A DNA stretch of 64,000 bases from Streptomyces tibetensis (GTDB lineage Bacteria; Actinomycetota; Actinomycetes; Streptomycetales; Streptomycetaceae): assembly GCF_007655005.1 (NCBI RefSeq), contig NZ_SZVW01000020.1, positions 1-64,000 of the forward strand. Direction: 5' to 3'. This document shows positions 26,083 to 33,712 of the stretch, piece after piece. The translations under genes were made by a program, and so were the position numbers. Within the stretch, counting starts at the first letter, position 1. The number at the start of each line of letters is the position of its first letter. Under the pieces are notes generated by a model. The model saw only the letters and a program-made list of their open reading frames with translations. It was not told the DNA's origin and did no database searches.

Positions 26083-28677
26083 ATGGACAAGCGGTACGAG
26101 GTGTACGCGCTGGCCGACCGGCATTTCTACGAGACGCCGGACCGGCTGGCGCGGGGCGCGCAAGGGACGGCCGCCCACCTCTACGAGACGGCCCGCCGGC
26201 CGCTGCCCAAGGGCTGGGAGTCGGCCCGGATCGGCGACTGGCAGACGATGACGCCGCTCGGCCCGGACGGCGAACCGCTGCAGGGCCCGGCCCAGGGGTG
26301 GAAGATCCACGCCTCGGCGACCCGGGCGAACGCCGAGGAGATCGCCCGGATCGTGTGGGACTACTGCGTCGAGCGGCGCGTCCCCTTCAAGTTCGTGCCG
26401 GGACCGCACCTGCTCCACCTGCGCAACACCAAGTACGCGCCGCGCGACGGCAGCGGCAAGTTCGTCACCGTCTATCCGGCCGACGAGGAGCAGCTGCATC
26501 AGGTGCTGCGCGAGCTGGGAGCCCTGCTGGAGGGGTTCGAGGGGCCGTACATCCTCACCGATCTGCGCTGGGGCGAGGGGCCGCTGTACGTGCGCTACGG
26601 CGCCTTCGCCCGTGCGTTCGTCGTGGACGAGCGGGGCTCGCTGGTGCCGGCGGTGCGCGACGGCGAGGGACGGCTGGTGCCGGACCGGCGGTCGCCGTCC
26701 TTCCAGGTGCCCGAGTGGGTGACGCTGCCGGCGTTCCTCCAGCCGCATCTCGACGCGCGGAACAACACGACGACGGGCGAGCTGCCGTACCGCATCGAGA
26801 AGGCGCTGCACTTCTCCAACGGCGGCGGGGTGTACGCCGGCACCGACACCCGTGACGGGCACAAGGTCGTCCTGAAGGAGGGCCGGCCGCACGCGGGGCT
26901 CGCCTCGGACGGCGCCGACGCGATCGCCCGGCTGGAGCGGGAGAAGCGGGCGCTGGAGCAGGTAGCGGGCACGGGTGTGGTCCCGGAGGTACGGGACTGG
27001 TTCGAGCTCGGCGGCCACCGCTTCCTGGTGATGGACTTCCTCGAAGGGCGCCCGCTCAACTCCTTCTTCGCCGAGCGGCATCCCCTGCTCACGCAGGACC
27101 CCGACGCGGAGGACGTCGCCTCCTACACGGCCTGGGCGCTGCGCATCCACCGCAGGGTGGAGGAGGCCGTGGCGGCGGTGCACTCCCGGGGCATCGTCTT
27201 CAACGACCTGCACGTCTTCAACATCATGGTCGCCCCGGACGAGGAGACGGTGTTCCTCCTCGACTTCGAGGCCGCGGCCCCGGCCGAGGAGAACGGCCGT
27301 CAGGTCGTCGCCCACCCCGGGTTCTTCGCGCCGCCGGACCGCCGGGGCGCCGACATCGACCGCTATGCGCTGGCCTGTCTGCGGCTGGCCCTGTTCCTGC
27401 CGGTGACCACGTTGTTCGTGGTCGATCGCGGCAAGGCGGCGCATCTGGCCGAAGTGATCTCGCAGCAGTTCCCGGACGTGCCGCGGGAGTTCCTCGACCA
27501 GGCGGTCGCCGAGATCACGCGAGAGGTGTCCGGCCGTACGGTGGCCGCTCCCTCCGCGCCGGTGGATCCGGGCGACTGGCCGTACAGCCGCGACTCGATG
27601 GTCAAGGCCATCCTCGCCTCGGCCACCCCGGAGCGCGACGACCGGCTCTTCCCCGGTGACGTCGCCCAGTTCTCCGACGGCGGCGGGCTCGGTCTCGCGC
27701 ACGGCGCCGCGGGGGTGCTGTTCGCGCTGGACGCGGCCGGCGCCGAGCGGTACGAGGAGGGCGAGCGCTGGCTGCTGGACCGCACGGCACCGGCCCCGGT
27801 CGGTACCCCGCTCGGCCTGTACGACGGTCTCGCGGGCGTCGCCCTGGTCCTCGACCGGCTCGGGCACCGGCAGCGGGCGCTGGACCTGGTCGAGGGCATC
27901 CTCGCCGAACGGTGGCAGAACCTCTCCTCCGACCTGCACGGCGGGCTGGCCGGGCTGGGCCTCGTCCTCGGGCAGCTGGCCCGTACGACCGGCGAGGCGG
28001 AGCTGGGCGAGCGGGCCCACGAGGCCGCGCGGATCCTCGTCCAGCGCCTCACCGAGCCGGTCCCGGCCACCTCCCGACCGCGCGCCGGACTGCTGCGCGG
28101 CGCGAGCGGTGCCGCCCTGCTCATGCTGCGGCAGTACGAGTGGACCGGCGAGGAGGCCTGGCTGGAGGCGGCGGCCGTGGCCCTGCGCCGGGACCTGGCG
28201 TCCTGCGTGACCCGCGAGAACGGGTCGCTGGAGGTCGACGAGGGCTGGCGGACCCTGCCCTACCTCGGCGACGGCAGCGCGGGCCTCGGCATGGTCCTCG
28301 ACGACCTGGTGTCCCACTCCCCCGGCCTCGCCGGGGAGTTCGAGACAGCGCGTGCCGGTGTGCTCACCGCGGCCACCTCCCGCTTCTACGCGCAGCCCGG
28401 GCTGTTCCAGGGCCGCGCCGGAATGGTTCTGCACCTCAGCCGCACGACCACGCCGGGCGCGACCGAGGACCGGCTGGCCGCGCAGATCGCCGGGCTCGGC
28501 TGGTTCGCGATGGCCTACCAGGGCCAACTGGCCTTCCCCGGCCACCAGATGATGCGGCTCTCCATGGACCTCGCCACCGGAACGGCAGGGTGCCTGCTGG
28601 CGCTCGGCGCGGCCCTCGACCCGGCGACCGATGCCCACCTGCCGTTCCTCCCGCCGCCTGGCAGGCGGCCCCAATGA
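26083..28677 (+). CDS. amfT: Class III lanthipeptide synthetase (RamC/AmfT)
   Basis: An 864-residue LanKC enzyme. Residues 1-230 form the phospho-Ser/Thr lyase domain. Residues about 240-500 are Ser/Thr kinase-like: K265 in KVVLKEG, catalytic loop FNDLHVFNIMV near 378, and DFEAA near 395. Residues about 540-860 are a LanC-like cyclase domain (GLAHGAAGVLFAL, GLYDGLAGVAL, HGGLAGLGL) without the LanC zinc ligands, as expected for class III. It phosphorylates, dehydrates and cyclises the AmfS precursor. GGAGGGGG precedes ATG 26083. It is the first gene of the amfTSBA operon (ramCSAB in S. coelicolor) that yields the aerial-hypha surfactant SapB/AmfS. Confidence 0.95.
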   Translation: MDKRYEVYALADRHFYETPDRLARGAQGTAAHLYETARRPLPKGWESARIGDWQTMTPLGPDGEPLQGPAQGWKIHASATRANAEEIARIVWDYCVERRVPFKFVPGPHLLHLRNTKYAPRDGSGKFVTVYPADEEQLHQVLRELGALLEGFEGPYILTDLRWGEGPLYVRYGAFARAFVVDERGSLVPAVRDGEGRLVPDRRSPSFQVPEWVTLPAFLQPHLDARNNTTTGELPYRIEKALHFSNGGGVYAGTDTRDGHKVVLKEGRPHAGLASDGADAIARLEREKRALEQVAGTGVVPEVRDWFELGGHRFLVMDFLEGRPLNSFFAERHPLLTQDPDAEDVASYTAWALRIHRRVEEAVAAVHSRGIVFNDLHVFNIMVAPDEETVFLLDFEAAAPAEENGRQVVAHPGFFAPPDRRGADIDRYALACLRLALFLPVTTLFVVDRGKAAHLAEVISQQFPDVPREFLDQAVAEITREVSGRTVAAPSAPVDPGDWPYSRDSMVKAILASATPERDDRLFPGDVAQFSDGGGLGLAHGAAGVLFALDAAGAERYEEGERWLLDRTAPAPVGTPLGLYDGLAGVALVLDRLGHRQRALDLVEGILAERWQNLSSDLHGGLAGLGLVLGQLARTTGEAELGERAHEAARILVQRLTEPVPATSRPRAGLLRGASGAALLMLRQYEWTGEEAWLEAAAVALRRDLASCVTRENGSLEVDEGWRTLPYLGDGSAGLGMVLDDLVSHSPGLAGEFETARAGVLTAATSRFYAQPGLFQGRAGMVLHLSRTTTPGATEDRLAAQIAGLGWFAMAYQGQLAFPGHQMMRLSMDLATGTAGCLLALGAALDPATDAHLPFLPPPGRRPQ

Positions 28678-28762
28678 CGCGGTTCCGCGATCCCGCGGAG
28701 TCGTGACACCACCCCGTCCCCACGGATGACCACGGACGGACACCCAAATGGAAGGACACACC

Positions 28763-28879
28763 ATGGCACTTCTCGACCTGCAGACCATCGAGACCGAAGA
28801 GCGCACCACCGGCGGCGGCAACAGCACGGTGAGCCTGCTCTCCTGCATCAGCGCCGCGAGCGTTCTGCTCTGTCTCTGA
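28763..28879 (+). CDS. amfS: SapB/AmfS-type class III lanthipeptide precursor
   Basis: A 38-residue precursor. The leader begins MALLDLQTIET; the LLDLQ helix is the conserved recognition box of RamS/AmfS leaders. After GGG at 17-19 the core contains two Ser-x3-Cys ring units, S24-LLS-C28 and S33-VLL-C37, matching the two thioether rings of SapB, plus S21, T22, S27 and S30 available for dehydration. The core is hydrophobic, as expected of a surfactant. GAAGGA lies six bases before the ATG. It sits between amfT and the transporter genes, followed by a strong hairpin. Confidence 0.93.
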   Translation: MALLDLQTIETEERTTGGGNSTVSLLSCISAASVLLCL

Positions 28880-28896
28880 TCTACGGTCTGCTCGCT

Positions 28897-28933
28897 CCGG
28901 GCGGCTCTCTCCCTTCGGGGAGGGGCCGCCCGG
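28897..28933 (+). terminator. TTCG-loop hairpin between amfS and amfB
   Basis: A 16-pair stem (one bulged T) capped by a TTCG tetraloop begins 18 bases after the amfS stop and ends 28 bases before amfB. It is likely a partial terminator or 3' stabiliser that makes precursor mRNA more abundant than transporter mRNA. Confidence 0.75.
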
Positions 28934-28961
28934 GGTCCTTCCCGTTCCAGGAAAGGCCCGT

Positions 28962-30833
28962 ATGACCCCGCGCGGCGACGACGACCCGGCGGCCGGACAC
29001 GCGCGCACGCTGCTGCGCACGGCCACCGGGTACAGCGGGTCCCGCTGTGTGGCGCTGTGTCTGGTGAGCATCGCCGCGACGGGCGGCGGACTGCTGCTTC
29101 CGGTCGTGCTCGGCCGGGCCCTCGATCTTCTCCTGGCGCACGCCCCGGCGACCCGCTGGGTGCTCGGCTGCGCCGGCCTCGTCCTGCTGCTCGGTCTGCT
29201 CGACGCGGCCCAGACCGTCCTCACCGGCACCGTCGACGCCCGGACCACCGCATGGCTGCGCCGCCGGCTGACCGGGCACGTCCTGGGCGTCGGGCCGCGC
29301 GCCGCGGACCGCTTCGGCTCGGGTGACCTCGTCGCCCGCCTGGTCGGCAACGCCGCCGAGGCGGGCACCACCCCGGGGGCCCGCGCGGCGCTGCCGGCCG
29401 CGCTCGCCGGTCCCGTCGGCGGGGTGGTAGCGCTGGCGCTGATCGACTGGTGGCTCGCGGCCGTCTTCCTCGCCGGAGCCCCCGTCCTGGCCCTTCTCCT
29501 GCGCGCGGTCTCGCGGGACACCTCCGAGACCGCGTCGCGCTATCAGCAGGCCCAGGGCCGGATCGCGGCCGCGCTGGCCGAGGCCGTCGAAGGGGTCCGC
29601 ACCGTCCGGGCGGCCGGCACGGAGCGCCGGGAGACGGCCCGTGTGCTGCGGCCGCTGCCCGATCTGTCCCGGGCCGGGCACCGCATGTGGCGGGTGCAGG
29701 GCCGGGCCGCGGCCCGGGCGGTCGCCGTGGCGCCGCTGCTGCAGCTCGCGGTCGTCGCCGTGGCCGGGGTGCTGCTCAGCCGGGACCGGCTCTCGGTGGG
29801 CGAGGTGCTCGCGGCCTCCCGGTACGCGGTGCTAGCGACCGGCGTCGGGGTGCTGGTCGGGCAGCTCGCGGGCCTGGCCCGGGCCCGGGCAGCGGCCCGG
29901 CGCCTCGGCGAGGTCGAGACCGAGCCCGCCACCGTGTACGGCGCCCGCCGGCTGCCCGACGGCCCCGGGCGGCTGGAGCTGCGCGGGGTGACGGCCCGGC
30001 GCGGCGGACGCACCGTGCTCGACGGGGTAAACCTCGACGTGCCGGGCGGCACCACATTGGCGGTGGTCGGCCGGTCCGGCTCCGGCAAGTCGCTGCTGGC
30101 CGCGCTCGCCGGACGGCTGGCCGACCCGGACGACGGCGAGGTGCTCCTCGACGGTGTGCCGCTGCGCGAGCTGCCGCACGACGACCTGCGCGGCGCCGTC
30201 GGCTACGCCTTCGCCCGCCCCGCCCTCCTCGGCGGCACGGTCGGGCAGGCGATCGGCCTCGGCCTGCCGTCCTCCTCCCCCGGCCGGATCCGTGAGGCGG
30301 CCCGCACGGCCCTCGCCGACGACTTCGTGCGCCGCCTCCCCGACGGATACGGCACGGCCGTCGCCGACGCACCCCGCTCCGGCGGCGAGTCCCAACGGCT
30401 GGGCCTCGCCCGGGCGTTCGCACACGGGGGGCGCCTGCTGATCCTCGACGACGCCCTCTCCAGCCTCGACACGGTGACGGAACGCCACATCACCGACGCC
30501 CTCTTCGGTGACGGCCCGGGCAGCACCCGGCTCCTGGTCGCCCACCGCGGCGCGACGGCCGCGTGTGCCGATGCCGTGGCGTGGCTGGACGACGGGCGGG
30601 TGCGGGCGGTGGGGCGGCACGAGGAGTTGTGGCGGCTGCCGGAGTACCGGGCGGTGTTCGCGGACGCGGCGGGCCCCGCCGCCTCCCCTGCCCGGCAGGG
30701 CGCTTCACAGCCGGTCCCGGGCCCCCGGAGCGGGGACGAGCAGGGAGAAGGACGTAACGGCGTGAACGGCCAGACGCGTACAGGCGCGGCTGACAGGGGC
30801 GGAACGAGCAAGGACAAGGACGCAACGGCATGA
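28962..30833 (+). CDS. amfB: Lanthipeptide ABC exporter half-transporter (AmfB/RamA)
   Basis: A 623-residue ABC half-transporter with six predicted helices in residues about 25-300 and an ATPase domain (about 335-575): Walker A GRSGSGKS, signature RSGGESQRLGLARA, Walker B LLILDDALSSLD, H-loop VAHRG. The residue after the Walker B Asp is Asp, not the catalytic Glu, pointing to a degenerate ATP site. The last 23 residues (from about 601) are encoded by the first copy of a 68-bp tandem repeat, so the C-terminus is probably a recent extension. It pairs with AmfA to export AmfS. GAAAGG precedes the ATG. Confidence 0.9.
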   Translation: MTPRGDDDPAAGHARTLLRTATGYSGSRCVALCLVSIAATGGGLLLPVVLGRALDLLLAHAPATRWVLGCAGLVLLLGLLDAAQTVLTGTVDARTTAWLRRRLTGHVLGVGPRAADRFGSGDLVARLVGNAAEAGTTPGARAALPAALAGPVGGVVALALIDWWLAAVFLAGAPVLALLLRAVSRDTSETASRYQQAQGRIAAALAEAVEGVRTVRAAGTERRETARVLRPLPDLSRAGHRMWRVQGRAAARAVAVAPLLQLAVVAVAGVLLSRDRLSVGEVLAASRYAVLATGVGVLVGQLAGLARARAAARRLGEVETEPATVYGARRLPDGPGRLELRGVTARRGGRTVLDGVNLDVPGGTTLAVVGRSGSGKSLLAALAGRLADPDDGEVLLDGVPLRELPHDDLRGAVGYAFARPALLGGTVGQAIGLGLPSSSPGRIREAARTALADDFVRRLPDGYGTAVADAPRSGGESQRLGLARAFAHGGRLLILDDALSSLDTVTERHITDALFGDGPGSTRLLVAHRGATAACADAVAWLDDGRVRAVGRHEELWRLPEYRAVFADAAGPAASPARQGASQPVPGPRSGDEQGEGRNGVNGQTRTGAADRGGTSKDKDATA

Positions 30834-30934
30834 GCGGCCAGACGCGTACAAGCGCGGCTGACAGGGGCGCAACGAGCAAGGACAAGGACGCGACGGCATG
30901 AGCGGCCAGACGCGTACAGGCGCGGCTGACAGGG
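30756..30934 (+). repeat. Tandem repeat, 68-bp unit, 2.6 copies, between amfB and amfA
   Basis: Copies begin at 30756, 30824 and 30892 (the last stops matching near 30934) and differ at only a few bases. Each copy carries a start codon (GTG 30762, ATG 30830, ATG 30898) and each downstream junction reads ATGA, where the stop of one frame overlaps the start of the next. Because 68 = 72 - 4, each unit encodes exactly 23 codons plus a stop that overlaps the next start. Confidence 0.92.
30830..30901 (+). CDS. Repeat-encoded 23-residue micro-ORF
   Basis: It starts at the ATG overlapping the amfB stop and ends at a TGA overlapping the next ATG. It encodes MSGQTRTSAADRG followed by ATSKDKDATA, nearly the same peptide as the AmfB C-terminus from copy 1. 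It probably has no function as a peptide; it may serve to pass ribosomes from amfB toward amfA. Translation is inferred from the overlaps only. Confidence 0.4.
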   Translation: MSGQTRTSAADRGATSKDKDATA

Positions 30935-30951
30935 ACGGGGTGTGCTCATGA
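30898..30951 (+). CDS. Repeat-encoded 17-residue micro-ORF overlapping amfA start
   Basis: The third ATG of the relay opens a 17-codon frame (MSGQTRTGAADRDGVCS) whose TGA overlaps the amfA ATG at 30948. This completes an unbroken chain of start/stop overlaps from amfB to amfA. It may be the remnant of the original amfB C-terminus before the repeat expanded. Confidence 0.4.
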   Translation: MSGQTRTGAADRDGVCS

Positions 30952-32774
30952 CGTCCTCCACCGGCCTCCCCGCCCGGGGCCTGCGCTTCCTGCTGGCCCG
31001 CCGGCGGGTCCTGCTGCGGCTCGCCGTCTGGTCCGTGCTGGAGACCGGGCAGACCTTCCTCATCGGGTACGGCCCCGCCCGGGCCCTGGACGAGGGGTTC
31101 CTGCACGGCCGGGCGGACGTCGGACTGGTCTGGCTGGCCGTGACCGGCCTGGGGGTCCTGCTCGGCGCGTACGGCACCGCCCGGGTCTACGCCGCCGTCG
31201 CCGACCTGGTCGAACCGCTCCGGGACCGGCTCGTGGAACGGGTGGTCTCACGAGGGGTGCGCAGCGGTGACGCGGGTTCGCTGTCCGGACTCACCCAGCA
31301 GGTGGAGATCGCCCGGGACACCTTCGCCGGACTGGTCATGGTCTCCCGCTCCTTCGTGTTCACCTCCGTCGGTGCCCTGGCGGGCCTGTTCGCGCTGGCC
31401 CCGCCGCTTCTGCTGGTCGTGGGACCGCCCCTGGCCGTCGGCATGGCACTGTTCGCCACGACGCTGCGGCCCCTCGCCCGGCGGCAGGAGACGTTCCTCG
31501 TCGCCGACGAGGCGCTCGCCGGTGATCTCGGCACCGTCTGCCCCGGCCTGCGCGACATCACGGCGACCGGCGCGGAGGCGCAGATCGCCGCCGGTACCGG
31601 GGAACGCGTCGAGGCGGAACTGCGGGCGGCGCGCGCGCTCGCCCACTGGGGAGTGCTGCGGGTGGCGTCCCTGACGATCGGCGGGCAGCTGCCGATCGTG
31701 CTGCTGCTCGCCGCCGCGCCCTGGCTTCTGTCCCACGGCGTCACCACGGGCGCCCTGGTGGGTGCCCTCGCCTACGTCACCCAGTCCCTGCTCCCGGCCC
31801 TGCGCAACCTGATCCACGGCCTGGGCACGAGCGGCTCCCGCCTGACGGTGGTACTGCGCAGACTGGCCAGGCCGGACACCGCCGACGACACCGCCACACC
31901 GCCTCCCCCGGCCACGAGCCCTCACCCCACAAGCACCGCCACGGCCGACAGGCCCCAGCGGGCCGGCGGGCCCGCCGCGGCCGACCACACCGCGAACGAC
32001 GGCCGCGGTGCGCCGGCCCCCAGCCTCTCCCGGAGCCACACCGCTGCCAAGCCGCCCCCGGCCGTCTCCCTCACATCCGTCACCTTCGCCTACGGCCCCG
32101 CCAGTGCGCCCGTCGTCCACGACCTCGACCTCGTCCTGCCGCCCGGAGCGCACCTGGCCGTCGTCGGTCCCAGCGGCACCGGCAAGTCCACGCTCACCGC
32201 GCTCGTGGCAGGACTGCTCACGCCCTCGCGCGGCACCGTCCGGGTCGGCGGACACCCGGTGCCCGGCCCCGCGGCGGCCGCCGCGCGGGTGCTCATCCCG
32301 CAGGAGGCGTACGTCTTCGGCGGCACCCTGGCCGAGAACCTCGCCTACCTGCGTCCGGACCCGGTGCCCGAGGAGGAGCTGCTGGCCGCGGCCGAGGCGG
32401 TGGGCCTCGCCCCGCTGGCCGACCGGCTCGGGGGGCTCGACGCCCGGGTCGAGCCCCCGGCCCTGTCGGCCGGCGAACGGCAACTGGTCGCGCTGACCCG
32501 GGCCTATCTGTCGTACGCCCCGCTCGCCCTGCTGGACGAGGCGACCTGCCATCTGGACCCGGAGACGGAGGAACGCGCGGAGCGGGCGTTCGCCGCGCGG
32601 CCGGGCGGGACCCTGGTGGTGGTGGCCCACCGCATCAGCTCGGCCCGGCGCGCCGGCCGGGTCCTGGTGATGGACGGCCGGAGCACGGCGTACGGCGGTC
32701 ATGAGGAGCTGCTGCGGTCCTGCGCGCTGTACCGGGACCTCGTCGGGAGCTGGTCCCCCGCGCTGGCCCGGTAG
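30948..32774 (+). CDS. amfA: Lanthipeptide ABC exporter half-transporter (AmfA/RamB)
   Basis: A 608-residue ABC half-transporter: membrane helices in residues about 10-300, a Pro/Thr-rich linker (about 310-360), then the ATPase domain with Walker A GPSGTGKS, Walker B LALLDEATCHLD (catalytic Glu kept), H-loop VVAHRISS, and a deviant signature LSAGERQL. Combined with the AmfB Walker B change, this predicts a heterodimer with one catalytic and one degenerate ATP site. GTG 30942 is an alternative start. The start is tied to the repeat-encoded micro-ORF relay. It exports the SapB-like peptide. Confidence 0.9.
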   Translation: MTSSTGLPARGLRFLLARRRVLLRLAVWSVLETGQTFLIGYGPARALDEGFLHGRADVGLVWLAVTGLGVLLGAYGTARVYAAVADLVEPLRDRLVERVVSRGVRSGDAGSLSGLTQQVEIARDTFAGLVMVSRSFVFTSVGALAGLFALAPPLLLVVGPPLAVGMALFATTLRPLARRQETFLVADEALAGDLGTVCPGLRDITATGAEAQIAAGTGERVEAELRAARALAHWGVLRVASLTIGGQLPIVLLLAAAPWLLSHGVTTGALVGALAYVTQSLLPALRNLIHGLGTSGSRLTVVLRRLARPDTADDTATPPPPATSPHPTSTATADRPQRAGGPAAADHTANDGRGAPAPSLSRSHTAAKPPPAVSLTSVTFAYGPASAPVVHDLDLVLPPGAHLAVVGPSGTGKSTLTALVAGLLTPSRGTVRVGGHPVPGPAAAAARVLIPQEAYVFGGTLAENLAYLRPDPVPEEELLAAAEAVGLAPLADRLGGLDARVEPPALSAGERQLVALTRAYLSYAPLALLDEATCHLDPETEERAERAFAARPGGTLVVVAHRISSARRAGRVLVMDGRSTAYGGHEELLRSCALYRDLVGSWSPALAR

Positions 32775-32777
32775 GGG

Positions 32778-33386
32778 TCAGAGCCAGCCCTGGCCCTGCG
32801 AGATGCGTATGGCGTCGATGCGGTTGCGGGCCCCGGTCTTGCGGGTGATGGCGGCCATGTAGTTGCGCACCGTCCCGTGGGACAGGTGCAGGCTCCCGGC
32901 TATCTCCGCTATGGAGGCTCCCTCGGCGGCGAGGGTCAGCACGCTCAGCTCTCTGCGGGTCAGCGGCATCTCGGCCGCCTTGAGGAACCCGAAGCCCAGC
33001 GAGTCGTTGACGAAACGTTCCCCCTCGGCAACACGACGGATCCCGCGCAGCAGATTCTGCGGGGATCCCTCCTTGTCGACGTACCCGAGCGCCCCCGCCT
33101 CGGCCGCCCGCTTCAGCAGGCCCGGCCGGTTCGCCGTGGCGAGCACCAGTAATCGGGGGCGCACGCGGTCCGGCCCCGGCCGGGACAGTTCGCCCAGCGG
33201 GGGGATGCCGTAGGAGTCCGCGCACTCCAGGTCCGCCGCGCACACGTCCGGCCGGACCGACCGCACCATGCCCGGCGCACCGCGCCACGACGTGTCGTGC
33301 ACCGCCAGGTCGGACTCCTGCCGCAGCCACTCCGCCAGCACCGACCGCACCAGACACTCGTCGTGGACCAGAAGCACCCGGATCAC
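32778..33386 (-). CDS. amfR: AmfR/RamR, NarL/LuxR-type regulator with a TTA codon
   Basis: A 202-residue protein with an N-terminal receiver-like domain (VLLVHDECLVR, AADLE with a candidate phospho-acceptor Asp, YVDKE) and a C-terminal LuxR HTH (LTRRELSVLTLAAEGASIAEIAGSLHLS, described in parts; TVRNYMAAITRKTGARNR). The usual VDDE acidic pair reads HDE, so classical phosphorylation is uncertain. The homologue activates the ram/amf operon. GTG 33386 is supported by GGAGGGGG at proper spacing. Codon 79 (complement of 33150-33152) is TTA, predicting bldA dependence. It converges with amfA, stops only four bases apart. Confidence 0.92.
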   Translation of the reverse strand: MIRVLLVHDECLVRSVLAEWLRQESDLAVHDTSWRGAPGMVRSVRPDVCAADLECADSYGIPPLGELSRPGPDRVRPRLLVLATANRPGLLKRAAEAGALGYVDKEGSPQNLLRGIRRVAEGERFVNDSLGFGFLKAAEMPLTRRELSVLTLAAEGASIAEIAGSLHLSHGTVRNYMAAITRKTGARNRIDAIRISQGQGWL

Positions 33387-33712
33387 TGCCACCCCCTCCG
33401 CTCGCCGTACGCCCCCTCGTCGTGTTGAGCGCGTGCCCCATTGTTCGCGACGGTGACCCTGCGTGGACACGAGAAACCAGCCATCAGGAGGCGCGGGGGC
33501 GCACGCCCGGCGCCCGTACGCCCGCCCACGCTTCCACTACGAAGGCATGGGTCGGGCCGCTCGGGGTACAGGAGTGCCCCCTGTGGGGCCGGCGCCCGTG
33601 TGACCGACGGTAACCGACGCCGTTCGGGAACCGCTCGTCGTGCGCGACGGGCCGCCAGGGGGGAGATTTGTTCCTGAACCCGGTCGCGCGGCCGTGCGAG
33701 GAGGTGGTCGGC
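33387..33712. other. Intergenic region without a gene
   Basis: 326 bp between the divergent amfR and the second SpoIIE gene. It must hold both promoters. No convincing coding frame, palindrome or consensus promoter was recognised. Confidence 0.5.

Noticed and set aside
33668..33712. TTG 33668 start for the second SpoIIE gene
   Set aside because: GTG 33713 has a far better AGGAGGT at standard spacing.
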